Of a stretch of DNA of 64,000 nt, positions 17,177 through 25,617 are shown piece after piece. Where the stretch lies: assembly GCF_014145505.1 (NCBI RefSeq), contig NZ_JACIUZ010000044.1, positions 124,001 through 188,000 on the forward strand. Direction: 5' to 3'. The notes under the pieces are model-generated. The model ran no database searches and was not told the origin of the DNA. It saw only the letters and a program-made list of their open reading frames with translations. Source of the DNA: Limosilactobacillus fastidiosus. GTDB taxonomy: Bacteria > Bacillota > Bacilli > Lactobacillales > Lactobacillaceae. A program made the position numbers and the translations under genes. Positions within the stretch are counted from its first letter, which is position 1. Each line of letters opens with the position of its first letter.

Positions 17177-17320
17177 TCATGCTTTCCGACTATTATAACT
17201 ATTGCGAGAAGCAACGTGTTTTCCAGTCACTTGGCCATCATCACTGTTTTTATTACCAAACATAATTTGACCAACAACTGAACCAATTAAAATTATGATA
17301 ATAACAAAGAATGGTAACAT
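17177..17320 (-). CDS. Small single-pass membrane protein of 47 residues, unknown function
   Basis: The product starts MLPFFVIIIILIGSVVGQIMFG, one hydrophobic helix (about residues 2-21), and continues as a polar tail with HVASRNSYNSRKA. GAGGTGA lies six bases before the ATG, an excellent ribosome site, and the bidirectional terminator at 17128-17160 lies after the stop. I do not recognise the family; similar tiny membrane proteins are common in lactobacilli. It is a single gene convergent with the unknown operon. Confidence 0.7.
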   Translation of the reverse strand: MLPFFVIIIILIGSVVGQIMFGNKNSDDGQVTGKHVASRNSYNSRKA

Positions 17321-17773
17321 GATAAATCACCTCAAAAAGCATTCTCTACTTTTATTATTAGACTTTTTAATTATTTTGCAATTAATAAGTAAGGAAAATT
17401 CTTAATCTTTATCAAATATTTAAAATATATTCTTTTGAATAAATATAATTAATTTTTTTGATTTATTTCTATAACATAAGTGTTTTGATTCATAATGATA
17501 CTTAATGAAAAAAACTGTTTTTTATTTATTTGTCTTGCGGTAACGGATTTTGAGCTTGTCTTTTCGGTGAATTTTAAACAAAGTGAGAAAAGTTTTAATA
17601 TTATTATGGATATAATATGTATTTAGTTAGATAAGTTAATCATATGTAAATAAAATAGATTAATTAAGATTAATGCGTGTCCTGTAAGTTTTAAGATTGT
17701 TGGAAAGATACTTAGAAAATAAGAGTCATTATGATTTTAAGAATTACTAATCTTCGTGTAGCACAAAATCTAT
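17321..17773. other. AT-rich gap without a recognisable gene
   Basis: About 450 bases of very AT-rich sequence separate the 47-residue gene from the tRNA terminator. I see no open frame with a ribosome site on either strand. TATAAT-like words are frequent (for example near 17610) but not paired with good -35 boxes. An untranslated RNA gene cannot be excluded. Confidence 0.4.
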
Positions 17774-17820
17774 ATGTGAAATAAAAAAAGCCTAGTAAAC
17801 TAGGCTTTTTTATTTCACAT
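17774..17820. terminator. Terminator of tRNA-Arg
   Basis: GCCTAG and CTAGGC form the core of an inverted repeat that extends to ATGTGAAATAAAAAA on one side and its complement on the other, spanning the 47 bases almost without mismatch. It starts four bases after the tRNA 3-prime end on the minus strand. Confidence 0.9.
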
Positions 17821-17824
17821 TTTA

Positions 17825-17898
17825 TGAAACGAGAGGGACTTGAACCCTCAACCCTCGGTTTAGAAGACCGATGCTCTATCCAGTTGAGCTACCGTTTC
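17825..17898 (-). tRNA. tRNA-Arg (anticodon TCT)
   Basis: The minus strand folds into a 74-base cloverleaf: acceptor GAAACGG pairs with the 3-prime TCGTTTC arm (one G-U), the D-arm is AGCTCAACTGGATAGAGC, the anticodon loop CTTCTAA gives TCT (reads AGA and AGG), and the T-arm GAGGGTTCAAGTCCCTC has the TTC motif. The discriminator is A and CCA is not encoded. Confidence 0.95.
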
Positions 17899-17909
17899 AG
17901 ACAGACATA

Positions 17910-17938
17910 AGTATATAATTTCGTTACCCAAATTGTCA
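17910..17938 (-). promoter_or_regulatory. tRNA-Arg promoter
   Basis: On the minus strand TTGACA (plus 17933-17938) and TATACT (plus 17910-17915) are exactly 17 bases apart, and the -10 lies 11 bases before the mature tRNA. The -35 forms one arm of a palindrome shared with the TetR promoter. Confidence 0.85.
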
Positions 17939-17945
17939 ATATAAA

Positions 17946-18018
17946 TTGACAAGATATTGTATTTTTTATAAAATAATCGTTTTTATAGTTTGACGGGGAC
18001 GGACTCTAAACCTATACT
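17946..18018 (+). promoter_or_regulatory. Tandem promoters of the TetR-family gene
   Basis: P1 is TTGACA (17946-17951), 17 bases, TAAAAT (17969-17974). P2 is TTGACG (17990-17995), 17 bases, TATACT (18013-18018). P1 and the tRNA promoter have back-to-back -35 boxes inside TTGTCAAT-ATAA-ATTGACAA (17932-17951 approx). Confidence 0.75.
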
Positions 18019-18079
18019 TTAAATTAGTAGAAGTAAGAAACGAGGGGAACTTAAGCTGAAATCGAAGGGATGATGATTT

Positions 18080-18727
18080 ATGGCAGGTCATAAGACGGAT
18101 CCACGTGTAGTGAAGACTCGTAATAATCTTCGCAAAGCCTTAGTTTATCTGATGCGGAGAGAAAAGTTAGAAGACATCAGTGTTCAAAAAATTACTGAAA
18201 CCGCCAACATCACCCGAGAAACTTTCTACCTTCACTATAAAGATAAGAAAGATTTTATTAAGTCGGCAATCAATGACCTTCTTGATGACTTCTTTGCTCA
18301 AGTGATGGTAGAGAGTGAGGACCTTAGTTTTACTAATGGGCAACCGGTGAAGGTGTTTTCGCTCCAGAAGGCGTTTCAGTACATTGAAAATGAAGCTGAT
18401 ATTTTTGATGTATTACTGAATAATAAGAGAAATGACTTCTTTTACGAACAACTTTATGATCGTTTATCAGATCATTTATCAAAGTATTATGCTGTGATAG
18501 CTGAACCAGATAAGCAACCAGAAGTTCCGTTAAATTTGCAGATCTCTTTCATTGATTCGGCACTTCTTGGATTAATAAGTCATTGGCTGAAAGACGGAAT
18601 GATTTATACATCACGTTACATGACACAAAGCGTTGGGAAGATGCTCGATCGATTAGATTCTAATAATGTTCTCTTACTGAATTCCCTTAGCCATAAAACT
18701 AATTCGGCATTACGGGATATTCAATGA
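18080..18727 (+). CDS. TetR/AcrR-family transcriptional regulator
   Basis: This 215-residue protein has an N-terminal DNA-binding domain (about residues 12-60, TRNNLRKALVYLMRREKLEDISVQKITETANITRETFYLHYKDK in pieces) with the family F-Y-x-H-Y motif, and a helical C-terminal ligand or dimer domain of the DhaS-like type (TetR_C). No target operon lies downstream, since rplU follows after a terminator, so autoregulation or a distant target is likely. The ATG has AGGGATGATG upstream, only a moderate ribosome site. It shares a promoter region with the divergent tRNA. Confidence 0.9.
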   Translation: MAGHKTDPRVVKTRNNLRKALVYLMRREKLEDISVQKITETANITRETFYLHYKDKKDFIKSAINDLLDDFFAQVMVESEDLSFTNGQPVKVFSLQKAFQYIENEADIFDVLLNNKRNDFFYEQLYDRLSDHLSKYYAVIAEPDKQPEVPLNLQISFIDSALLGLISHWLKDGMIYTSRYMTQSVGKMLDRLDSNNVLLLNSLSHKTNSALRDIQ

Positions 18728-18740
18728 ATCTAAATTTAGG

Positions 18741-18784
18741 GAGAGCTAAACGGGCGAATACCAGTTAGCTCTTCTTTTTTATTT
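18741..18784 (+). terminator. Terminator of the TetR-family gene
   Basis: AGAGCTAA (18742-18749) pairs with TTAGCTCT (18765-18772), followed by TCTTTTTT. Confidence 0.8.
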
Positions 18785-18802
18785 TCGTTAATGAAGTTAT
18801 GG

Positions 18803-18831
18803 TTGACTAACAAAGTAATCTTTGATATGAT
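18803..18831 (+). promoter_or_regulatory. rplU: rplU promoter
   Basis: TTGACT (18803-18808), 17 bases and TATGAT (18826-18831) lie just ahead of the L21 leader. Confidence 0.8.
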
Positions 18832-18834
18832 GCA

Positions 18835-18920
18835 ACTGTTGTATTTGTGACCCAACAACTACAACCGCACGCTGCCAAGTTTAAAGTGGAATGCTGCTTG
18901 GTTCGGCGAGTCTTAGAATT
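18835..18920 (+). promoter_or_regulatory. Ribosomal protein L21 leader
   Basis: The transcribed region before rplU contains the features of the Firmicutes L21 leader: a first stem (CAACTGTTGTAT with ACAACTACAA nearby), the conserved CCGCACGCTGCCAAG run and a closing segment GCTTGGTTCGGCGAG. Such leaders are thought to bind L21 and control its own operon. Boundaries are approximate. Confidence 0.75.
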
Positions 18921-18938
18921 AAGGAGGTGCACAAATTT

Positions 18939-19247
18939 ATGTACGCAATTATCGTAACTGGCGGTAAGCAATACAAGGTAGAAGAAGGTTCATCCATCTA
19001 CGTTGAAAAGCTTGATGCTAAGGAAGGTGACAAGGTTACTTTTGATCAAGTAATTTTTGTTGGTGGCGATAGTACTAAGATTGGTACTCCATTTGTTGAT
19101 GGTGCATCAGTTGAAGGAACTATTGATAAGCAGGGTAAGGAAAAGAAGGTTGTTACCTTTAAGTACAAGCCTAAGAAGCATACCCACACTAAGCAAGGTC
19201 ACCGTCAACCATATACTAAGGTTACTGTTAATAAGATCAATGCTTAA
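18939..19247 (+). CDS. rplU: 50S ribosomal protein L21
   Basis: The 102-residue protein begins [20 protein letters not shown] and ends [10 protein letters not shown], the normal L21 sequence; it binds 23S rRNA. The open frame extends upstream, but ATG 18939 is preceded by AAGGAGGTG at ideal spacing and gives the normal length. It heads the conserved rplU-prp-rpmA operon. Confidence 0.97.
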   Translation: MYAIIVTGGKQYKVEEGSSIYVEKLDAKEGDKVTFDQVIFVGGDSTKIGTPFVDGASVEGTIDKQGKEKKVVTFKYKPKKHTHTKQGHRQPYTKVTVNKINA

Positions 19248-19261
19248 TGCGGAGGTAAGTA

Positions 19262-19588
19262 ATGATTCGGGTATCTTTTAATTTTAATTCGGATCACCAA
19301 ATTACCGCTTTTCAAATGATGGGGCACGCTGATGCTGGTCCATATGGTCAGGATATTGTTTGTGCAGCCGCATCTGCTTTATCTATATCTACTATTAATG
19401 CTTTAGAAGGAGTTGCTAAGACTCCCGCGGCAGTTGATAGTGATGATAATAATGGTGGCTTTCTTAAAGTTACTGATATTAGCTTGACTCATGATGCTCA
19501 AGTTATTATGCAGACATTTTTTAATGGAATGTGTGATATTACAGAAAGTTACCCTCAAAACATTGAAGTTAAAATGTTTGAAAATTAA
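19262..19588 (+). CDS. prp: Ribosomal-processing cysteine protease Prp
   Basis: This 108-residue protease (YsxB) removes the N-terminal extension of L27. The catalytic pair is visible as GH22A and DIVC34AAAS. GGAGG precedes the ATG. It lies between rplU and rpmA, as in Firmicutes whose L27 has the cleavable leader; the L27 here does carry that leader, so the pair is functional on paper. Confidence 0.95.
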   Translation: MIRVSFNFNSDHQITAFQMMGHADAGPYGQDIVCAAASALSISTINALEGVAKTPAAVDSDDNNGGFLKVTDISLTHDAQVIMQTFFNGMCDITESYPQNIEVKMFEN

Positions 19589-19613
19589 AATTATTTGTTG
19601 GAGGTGAACGATT

Positions 19614-19895
19614 ATGATTATGAATTTGCAATTCTTCTCTCACCATAAGGGGGGTGGTTCCACTGCTAACGGTCGGAACTCAGCTGGTCGTCGTCTTGGT
19701 ACTAAGGCTGCTGATGGTTCAATCGTGACAGCTGGATCAATCATCTACCGTCAACGTGGTACTCATATTAACCCGGGTGAAAATGTTGGTCGTGGTGGTG
19801 ACGATACTCTCTACGCTAAGATTGCTGGTCGTGTTAAGTTTGAACGTCTCGGCCGTGATAAGCGAAAGGTTTCTGTTTACCCGGTTGCCGAATAA
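19614..19895 (+). CDS. rpmA: 50S ribosomal protein L27 with cleavable N-terminal leader
   Basis: The 93-residue protein starts [20 protein letters not shown]. The NLQFF segment is the Prp recognition motif; cutting after FF would leave SHHKGGG as the mature N-terminus, which reaches the peptidyl transferase centre. GGAGGTG is better spaced for ATG 19614 than for ATG 19620. A terminator ends the operon. Confidence 0.96.
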   Translation: MIMNLQFFSHHKGGGSTANGRNSAGRRLGTKAADGSIVTAGSIIYRQRGTHINPGENVGRGGDDTLYAKIAGRVKFERLGRDKRKVSVYPVAE

Positions 19896-19933
19896 CTAAA
19901 AAGACTGAGCTTTAATGGTTCAGTCTTTTTTAG
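19894..19933 (+). terminator. Terminator of the rplU operon
   Basis: CTAAAAAGACTGA pairs with TCAGTCTTTTTTAG across a short loop, giving a T-tract after the stem. Confidence 0.85.
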
Positions 19934-20002
19934 TTTAAATAAAAATTAACTAATTACTGTCTAAAATGCATATAATAAAATCGAAATAGGAGATTAAAAT
20001 CA

Positions 20003-21079
20003 ATGACAAGAATTAGCAGATTACAAAAGAAATTTAACAGATTAGCTATTGATGCTTTTTTGGTGACTGACTCCAAGAATATTTATTATTTAACGGGATT
20101 TAGCCTTCTTCAGGGGGATGGTTGTTTACTGATTACGCCCCAGAATGCGATTATAATTACTGATGATCGTTACCAACTTGCCTTAGAAGAATTTGAATCT
20201 GATGAGGTTGTTGCGACGATTAGTCGTGATTATTATGGTTCCGTTAATAAGATTTGCGAGGGTCTTAATTTAACAGTTCTTGGCTTTGAAGATTCAATTT
20301 CTTATCAACTTTTTGATGTTTTCGACGAATTAATGAGTTGTGATATTGTGCCATTTCATTATTTAATTGAACGCATGCGTTTAATAAAGGACAGTACTGA
20401 AATTACCAAATTGCGAGCGGCAGCAGAGCTTCAATCGGCTGGGTTTGAATATATCTTATCCGTTGTTCACCCTGGTGTCTCCGAACGTGAACTGGCAATT
20501 AAGCTAGATTATTGGATGAAAATGCATGGTGCATCGGCTGCCTCGTTTCCAACAATTGTAGCTAGTGGTGCTAATTCAGCAAAGCCCCACGCTACTGCTT
20601 CAGATAAATTAATCGTAGACGGTGATGTGGTCACATTAGACTTTGGTTATTACCTTGATGGTTACACCGCTGATATGACGAGAACTTTTGCAGTAGGTTC
20701 TATTGATCCTGAACTTCGTGACGTTTACCGAATCGTTAACGAAGCCCGTAAATTAGTAATAGAAAAGGTAAAAGTAGGGATTCATGGTGACGAACTTGAT
20801 TTTGCGGGTCGTTCATTAATTGAAGAAGCTGGTTATGGTGATGAGTTTAACCACGGGATGGGACATGGTATTGGTTTAACCGTTCATGAGCTTCCGACAA
20901 CTTATGCTCCAGGCGCAACGAATGTTACGTTAAAGAATAATGAAGTAATTACAGTTGAACCGGGAATTTATATTCCTGAAATTGGTGGAATTCGAATTGA
21001 GGATGATATTGTGGTGACTCATGGAGGTGCTGAAGTGATTACGACTGCGCCGACAGAATTGATTATTGTTAAGGATTAA
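20003..21079 (+). CDS. Xaa-Pro aminopeptidase-type M24 metallopeptidase
   Basis: This 358-residue cytosolic peptidase has a creatinase-like N-terminal domain (about 1-130) and the pita-bread catalytic domain. The five dinuclear metal ligands are seen in TLDFGYYLDGYTADMTRTF (two Asp), GHGIGLTVHE (His), EPGIY (Glu) and IRIEDD (Glu). Family members remove residues preceding proline from peptides, useful in proteolytic lactic acid bacteria; whether it is a PepP or PepQ type cannot be settled here. AGGAGA precedes the ATG. It is a single gene. Confidence 0.92.
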   Translation: MTRISRLQKKFNRLAIDAFLVTDSKNIYYLTGFSLLQGDGCLLITPQNAIIITDDRYQLALEEFESDEVVATISRDYYGSVNKICEGLNLTVLGFEDSISYQLFDVFDELMSCDIVPFHYLIERMRLIKDSTEITKLRAAAELQSAGFEYILSVVHPGVSERELAIKLDYWMKMHGASAASFPTIVASGANSAKPHATASDKLIVDGDVVTLDFGYYLDGYTADMTRTFAVGSIDPELRDVYRIVNEARKLVIEKVKVGIHGDELDFAGRSLIEEAGYGDEFNHGMGHGIGLTVHELPTTYAPGATNVTLKNNEVITVEPGIYIPEIGGIRIEDDIVVTHGGAEVITTAPTELIIVKD

Positions 21080-21260
21080 TGAGCGAATAGATTAAATTAA
21101 TTTTACAGAAGATTCTTGCTTAAAACTAGCTAATGGGATTGTTGCTTTTTTCTATTAGATAGTGCAAAATAATAGTGAGATACTTCGATAAAGAACGGAA
21201 TTACTAACTTAATTTAGAAGTCAGATTGATTTATGAAAGATTACAATGGAGGGACTTACA

Positions 21261-21698
21261 ATGGCAGAAGATTCAAAGATCATTTTAAGCAGTGAAGATC
21301 AATCTCTTGGTACGATTGAAGTGGCGCCTCGCGTTATTGAAATTATTGCTGGAGTTGCTGCAAGTGAAATTGACGGTGTTTCAAAGATGTATGGCTCGCT
21401 CGCTAATAGTTTTGGTGAACTATTAGGAAGATCTGACCAGCGTCGTGGTGTTAAGTTGTCAAACCAGAATGATAATTTAATTATTGATATTGATGTTTAT
21501 ATTGATTATGGTGTATCTGTCCCTAAGCTTGCTGCAAAGATTCAAGATCGAGTTAAGCAACAAGTAACTTTGATGACTGATTTGAATGTTAGTGAGGTTA
21601 ATATTCACGTCAGGGGAATTGTTCAAAAGAAGGAAGAACAAACGGTTGATCCAGACGATATTTTTGGTGAACATGATGATAAGGCTGGTGAAAAGTAA
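21261..21698 (+). CDS. Asp23/Gls24-family envelope stress protein (YqhY-type)
   Basis: The 145-residue protein has the Asp23 core (LGTIEVAPRVIEIIAGVAASEIDGVSKM in pieces) followed by the DVYIDYGVSVPKLAAKIQDRVK segment and an acidic tail. Family members act in membrane or fatty-acid homeostasis; the YqhY type lies next to nusB, as here, and is often linked to acetyl-CoA carboxylase. The ATG at 21261 has GGAGGGA upstream. A 1-base overlap joins it to nusB. A second paralogue lies at 41743. Confidence 0.88.
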   Translation: MAEDSKIILSSEDQSLGTIEVAPRVIEIIAGVAASEIDGVSKMYGSLANSFGELLGRSDQRRGVKLSNQNDNLIIDIDVYIDYGVSVPKLAAKIQDRVKQQVTLMTDLNVSEVNIHVRGIVQKKEEQTVDPDDIFGEHDDKAGEK

Positions 21699-22117
21699 TG
21701 GTGGTTAACCGACATGTAATTCGTGAAGAAGCTTTTCAAATTTTATTTGCTAAGCAATCAAACCCCGATGCAACATTAGCTGACATTTATGATTCATTAC
21801 CAAATCATCCTAATAAAATACCAGCTTATTTACAAACGTTAGTTAAAGGCGTTAGTGAGCACCAAGAAGAGCTTGATTCACAGGTTAGTCAATTATTAGC
21901 AAGTGGTTGGGAAATTAACCGTCTTGCTCAAACTGACTTAGTAATTTTACGGTTAGCCTTGTACGAAATTCAATTTATTAATGAGGTTCCAACTGTTGTT
22001 GCAATTAATGAGGCGTTGGAATTAGCAAAGTCATACAGTAATGATAAGTCCCGTAAATTTATTAATGGCGCATTAGGAAAATTTGAACGTCAATTAGAAG
22101 CAAAGGAAAACAAATAG
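21698..22117 (+). CDS. nusB: Transcription antitermination factor NusB
   Basis: This 139-residue all-helical protein binds boxA RNA with S10 and promotes rRNA antitermination. The ends fit the family: REEAFQILFAKQ at the start and VAINEALELAKSYSNDKSRKFINGALG near the end. It overlaps the Asp23 gene by one base and ends before a terminator. Confidence 0.95.
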   Translation: MVVNRHVIREEAFQILFAKQSNPDATLADIYDSLPNHPNKIPAYLQTLVKGVSEHQEELDSQVSQLLASGWEINRLAQTDLVILRLALYEIQFINEVPTVVAINEALELAKSYSNDKSRKFINGALGKFERQLEAKENK

Positions 22118-22139
22118 TTTTCCTAAAATAATTTTGCGA

Positions 22140-22181
22140 GAAAGAGAGGGTGCGGAAGAAAACGCAAACTCTCTTTTTTCC
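22140..22181 (+). terminator. nusB terminator
   Basis: AAGAGAG...GCG pairs with CGC...CTCTCTT with an internal bulge, followed by six T. Confidence 0.75.
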
Positions 22182-22248
22182 TTTAAGTTTCTTTGTGTAT
22201 TGATATGGTAAAATGTTTTTAGTCAAACTGGAAAAGGGGAATGACAGA

Positions 22249-23106
22249 ATGGCAACATTAATTGATGGTCGTACCGTAGCAAAAGAGGTTAACAAAAATA
22301 CTGCAGAACGGGTAAAACGATTAGCTAATGAAGGGATTGTTCCTGGATTAGCGGTAATCTTAGTTGGTGATGATCCAGCAAGTAAAATTTACACGCGAAT
22401 GAAAGATAAAAAGGCTAAGAAATTGGGGATCCATTCTGTTCTTTCAACTTATCCAGAAGATATTCGTCAAGATGAGCTTTTACATGATATTCGTCGATTT
22501 AATGCAGATGAAAATATTAACGGAATTCTTATTCAAGAACCCCTTCCTAAACATTTAGATGGGGATAAACTTTTAAACGCAATTGATCCCGGAAAAGACG
22601 TTGACGGTTTCCATCCCTTTAATGTCGGTTGTCTGTATAATAACGTGAATGTCAACTATCCTGTTAGTTGTACACCACGTGGGATAATGACACTTTTAAA
22701 GCATTATCGAGTAAAGTTGGACGGCGCTCGGGCGCTTGTAATTGGGAGAAGTATTCTTGTTGGTAAGCCAATGGCAGCGCTTCTTGAAAATGCTAACGCG
22801 ACCGTAACAGTTGCTAATAGCCACACTCAAAACCTTACAGAATTAACTAAACAGGCTGATATTTTAATCGTTGCTGCGGGAGTTAAGCACCTGATTACTG
22901 GCGAAATGGTAAAACAGGGTGCAGTGGTGATTGATGTTGGAATGCATCGTTTGGCAGATAAAACACTAACGGGGGATGTTGACTTTGATAGTGTTGCGCC
23001 AGTGGCAAAGATGATTACGCCAGTCCCTGGTGGTGTTGGCCCTATGACAATTGCGTCGTTAATGGAACAAACTGTTGATCTTACGGAGTGGAGTCATAAT
23101 GGATAG
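22249..23106 (+). CDS. folD: Methylenetetrahydrofolate dehydrogenase/cyclohydrolase
   Basis: This 285-residue bifunctional enzyme interconverts 5,10-methylene-, methenyl- and 10-formyl-THF using NADP. Motifs include the catalytic lysine region YTRMKDKKAKKLGI, ILIQEPLPKHLD, DVDGFHP and GRSILVGKPMAALL. ATG 22249 is preferred over an upstream in-frame start because AAAGGGGAATG precedes it and the product starts MATLIDGR. Its last eight bases overlap xseA, the first link of a long operon to recN. Confidence 0.95.
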   Translation: MATLIDGRTVAKEVNKNTAERVKRLANEGIVPGLAVILVGDDPASKIYTRMKDKKAKKLGIHSVLSTYPEDIRQDELLHDIRRFNADENINGILIQEPLPKHLDGDKLLNAIDPGKDVDGFHPFNVGCLYNNVNVNYPVSCTPRGIMTLLKHYRVKLDGARALVIGRSILVGKPMAALLENANATVTVANSHTQNLTELTKQADILIVAAGVKHLITGEMVKQGAVVIDVGMHRLADKTLTGDVDFDSVAPVAKMITPVPGGVGPMTIASLMEQTVDLTEWSHNG

Positions 23107-24436
23107 AAGTCAGTACCTAACAGTTAGTGAGCTGACAAGTTATTTAAAGCAAAAATTTGATCGTGATCCTTATTTGAAGACAGTTTATTTAACTGGTGAA
23201 CTTTCAAATTTTCGGCTTCGTCAACGTCACCAATATTTTAGTATTAAGGACGAAAACGCGGTTATTGATGCCGTAATGTTTGAACGCCAATTTCGTAAAG
23301 TAAACTTCCGCCCGGAAACAGGAATGAAAATTTTAGTAGTTGGTCATATTGGACTTTATGAAAAGAGTGGCCGCTATCAGATCTATGTTGAACGGATGGA
23401 ACCAGATGGACTTGGTGCTCTCTACCTTCAATTTGAACAGTTGAAAAAGAAATTAGGGGGTGAGGGACTATTTGATCAGATTCCTCGACCAATTCCCCAA
23501 TTTCCGAAGAGAATTGCTGTGGTAACTAGTTTGGATGGTGCCGTAATTCGTGATATTAATACCACGGTTCGCCGTCGTTACCCAATTGCTCAAGTAGTTT
23601 TATTCCCAACTGTTGTTCAAGGGGATAAAGCCGCTGCAGATATTGCACGCCAAATTAATCGTGCTAACCAGATGGGAAATTTTGACACGATGATTATTGG
23701 TCGTGGTGGGGGATCGCTAGAAGATCTTTGGCCATTTAACGAGGAAATTGTTGCGCGAGCAATTGCGGATAGTCAAATTCCGGTGATTTCTTCAGTAGGT
23801 CACGAAACCGATACTACCATTGCGGATTTAGTTGCTGATCAACGGGCTGCAACTCCTACCGCTGCTGCAGAATTAGCAACACCAAATCGGCTTGCTGATA
23901 TATTAATGACTCTTCAGGATGATCAAGTCCGATTGAACAATACGATGAAAAATGTGATTAATTTTGACCGGAAACAGTTGCAAAAGCAATTGCAAAGCTA
24001 CATTTTTCAACAACCAAGTAGGCTATACGAGAACTATGCACAAAAATTAGATCAACTAATACAGACGTTAAATAGTAATGTTAAGAACTTAGTAAAAGAT
24101 CGTTTGAGTACCGTTCAACAATTACAGGGGCGCCTTCGAGCTGTTTCTCCTCAACATACAATTGAGCGTACTCAGGAAAAAGTTGATCAGCTCCAAAACC
24201 GATTATTAAATAGCGCCAAGAATAGTCAACAACAACGTCAACAGAAATTGATAAGTTTAATTCAACAATTAGATTCATTGAGCCCTTTAAAGATTATGGG
24301 ACGAGGATATACATATGTAACCTACCAGGGGGCTGTTGTTAATACGGTTAAAGAATTAGAAGACAATCAAGAGGTTACTCTCCACTTTAATGATGGAAAA
24401 GCAACTGCAAAAATTACTGGAACGGAGGAGAAATGA
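23099..24436 (+). CDS. xseA: Exodeoxyribonuclease VII large subunit
   Basis: This 445-residue catalytic subunit degrades single-stranded DNA in both directions. An OB-fold (about 10-105, LTVSELTSYLKQKF and LSNFR) is followed by the catalytic domain with RGGGSLEDLWPFN and SSVGHETDTTIAD, then a long coiled coil (about 280-400) that carries XseB copies. The start ATG overlaps the folD stop and has GGAG upstream. xseB follows with a 3-base relation. Confidence 0.96.
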   Translation: MDRSQYLTVSELTSYLKQKFDRDPYLKTVYLTGELSNFRLRQRHQYFSIKDENAVIDAVMFERQFRKVNFRPETGMKILVVGHIGLYEKSGRYQIYVERMEPDGLGALYLQFEQLKKKLGGEGLFDQIPRPIPQFPKRIAVVTSLDGAVIRDINTTVRRRYPIAQVVLFPTVVQGDKAAADIARQINRANQMGNFDTMIIGRGGGSLEDLWPFNEEIVARAIADSQIPVISSVGHETDTTIADLVADQRAATPTAAAELATPNRLADILMTLQDDQVRLNNTMKNVINFDRKQLQKQLQSYIFQQPSRLYENYAQKLDQLIQTLNSNVKNLVKDRLSTVQQLQGRLRAVSPQHTIERTQEKVDQLQNRLLNSAKNSQQQRQQKLISLIQQLDSLSPLKIMGRGYTYVTYQGAVVNTVKELEDNQEVTLHFNDGKATAKITGTEEK

Positions 24437-24438
24437 AA

Positions 24439-24732
24439 ATGGCAGAAGAAAAGAAGCCCACATTTGAAGAACAATTGAACCAACTTCAACAAATTGTTAG
24501 TCACCTTGAACAAGGCAATGTTCCGCTAGAGGAGGCGTTGAGTCAATATAAGGAAGGAATCGAATTGGCTCGGGCCCTGCAAAAGAAGTTGACGAGTGCT
24601 GAAAAGACATTAGGAAGCCTAATTGATGATGAGGGAAACGAAAAACAATACGAAAAGGCAACTGACGATCCAAGCAATAACGGTGGAGGTAATCGTGGAT
24701 ATGGCAGTGATAATGAGCCTCTAGGAGAGTAA
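24439..24732 (+). CDS. xseB: Exodeoxyribonuclease VII small subunit
   Basis: The small subunit (97 residues) has the family motif FEEQLNQLQQIVSHLEQGNVP and LEEALSQYKEGIELA. It also has a C-terminal glycine- and asparagine-rich tail (SNNGGGNRGYGSDN) beyond the usual 75-80 residues. GGAGGAG is better placed for ATG 24439 than for ATG 24433, which overlaps the xseA stop. Confidence 0.93.
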   Translation: MAEEKKPTFEEQLNQLQQIVSHLEQGNVPLEEALSQYKEGIELARALQKKLTSAEKTLGSLIDDEGNEKQYEKATDDPSNNGGGNRGYGSDNEPLGE

Positions 24733-24736
24733 ATTG

Positions 24737-25609
24737 ATGCGTGGACTAAAAGACCTAAAAGGGCAGATTGATCAATTTTTAAAGCAAAAAATGTCTGATG
24801 ACATCGATCAGGACACTTTGGCAGCGTCAATGGAGTATTCAGTTAATGCTGGCGGAAAACGTTTACGTCCAGCGTTAACGTTAATAACTGTGCAAGTGTT
24901 AGGTGGAGAACTTACTCAAGATGTGATGAAGGCAGCAACTGCGCTTGAGTTACTCCATACCTATTCACTGATTCATGACGACCTTCCTGCAATGGATAAT
25001 GACGATTTACGTCGTGGGCAACCCACTAACCATAAAAAATTCGGTGCAGGGATGGCAACTTTAGCGGGAGATGGGCTACTGACAATGGCATTTCAATGGG
25101 TAACTGATAATCAGCTACCTGCGGATGTTCGTGCTAATCTGGCATTGGCACTTGCAGAAGCTGCTGGGCCTTTTGGAATGGTTGCTGGTCAAGCAAGAGA
25201 TATTGAAGGAGAACATGAGCGTTTGAGCCTTGAACAGTTGCAATACCTTCATCGCCAAAAGACGGGTGCACTTTTGCGGTATGCTGTCTTAGCTGGCGGA
25301 ATCATTACAGAGCAGAATCAAGTGGTTAAAGCTCTTTTAGCTCAATTTGGCGCTCAATTTGGGCTCGCATTTCAGATTTATGATGACTTAATGGACGTTG
25401 TTGGTACCACGAAAAAAATGGGAAAGGCAGTTCATAAGGATGCTGGTGAGCATAAGAATACTTATCCCGGATTATTGGGAGTTCATGGTGCTCAGGAACA
25501 GTTGCACTTGGTATTACGGCAAGCGAAAAATACTCAAGCAGCTTTGAATGAAGCAACCAAGCGTGACTTTAGTGCGTATGACCAATTCTTGTCATACTTT
25601 AAATTGTGA
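24737..25609 (+). CDS. ispA: Polyprenyl synthetase (farnesyl diphosphate synthase type)
   Basis: This 290-residue enzyme condenses isopentenyl and allylic diphosphates for undecaprenol, quinone-type or other isoprenoids. The first aspartate-rich motif DDLPAMDND and the second DDLMD are intact, with GGKRLRP and KTGALLRYAV also typical. ATG 24737 has AGGAG nine bases upstream; a TTG three bases earlier is possible. Its place after xseB and before tlyA is the usual Firmicutes order. Confidence 0.94.
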   Translation: MRGLKDLKGQIDQFLKQKMSDDIDQDTLAASMEYSVNAGGKRLRPALTLITVQVLGGELTQDVMKAATALELLHTYSLIHDDLPAMDNDDLRRGQPTNHKKFGAGMATLAGDGLLTMAFQWVTDNQLPADVRANLALALAEAAGPFGMVAGQARDIEGEHERLSLEQLQYLHRQKTGALLRYAVLAGGIITEQNQVVKALLAQFGAQFGLAFQIYDDLMDVVGTTKKMGKAVHKDAGEHKNTYPGLLGVHGAQEQLHLVLRQAKNTQAALNEATKRDFSAYDQFLSYFKL

Positions 25610-25617
25610 GGATAAAG

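Noticed and set aside
17321-17773. 6S RNA or other known RNA in the AT-rich gap
   Set aside because: I could not find the long interrupted hairpin typical of 6S RNA or another known fold by eye.
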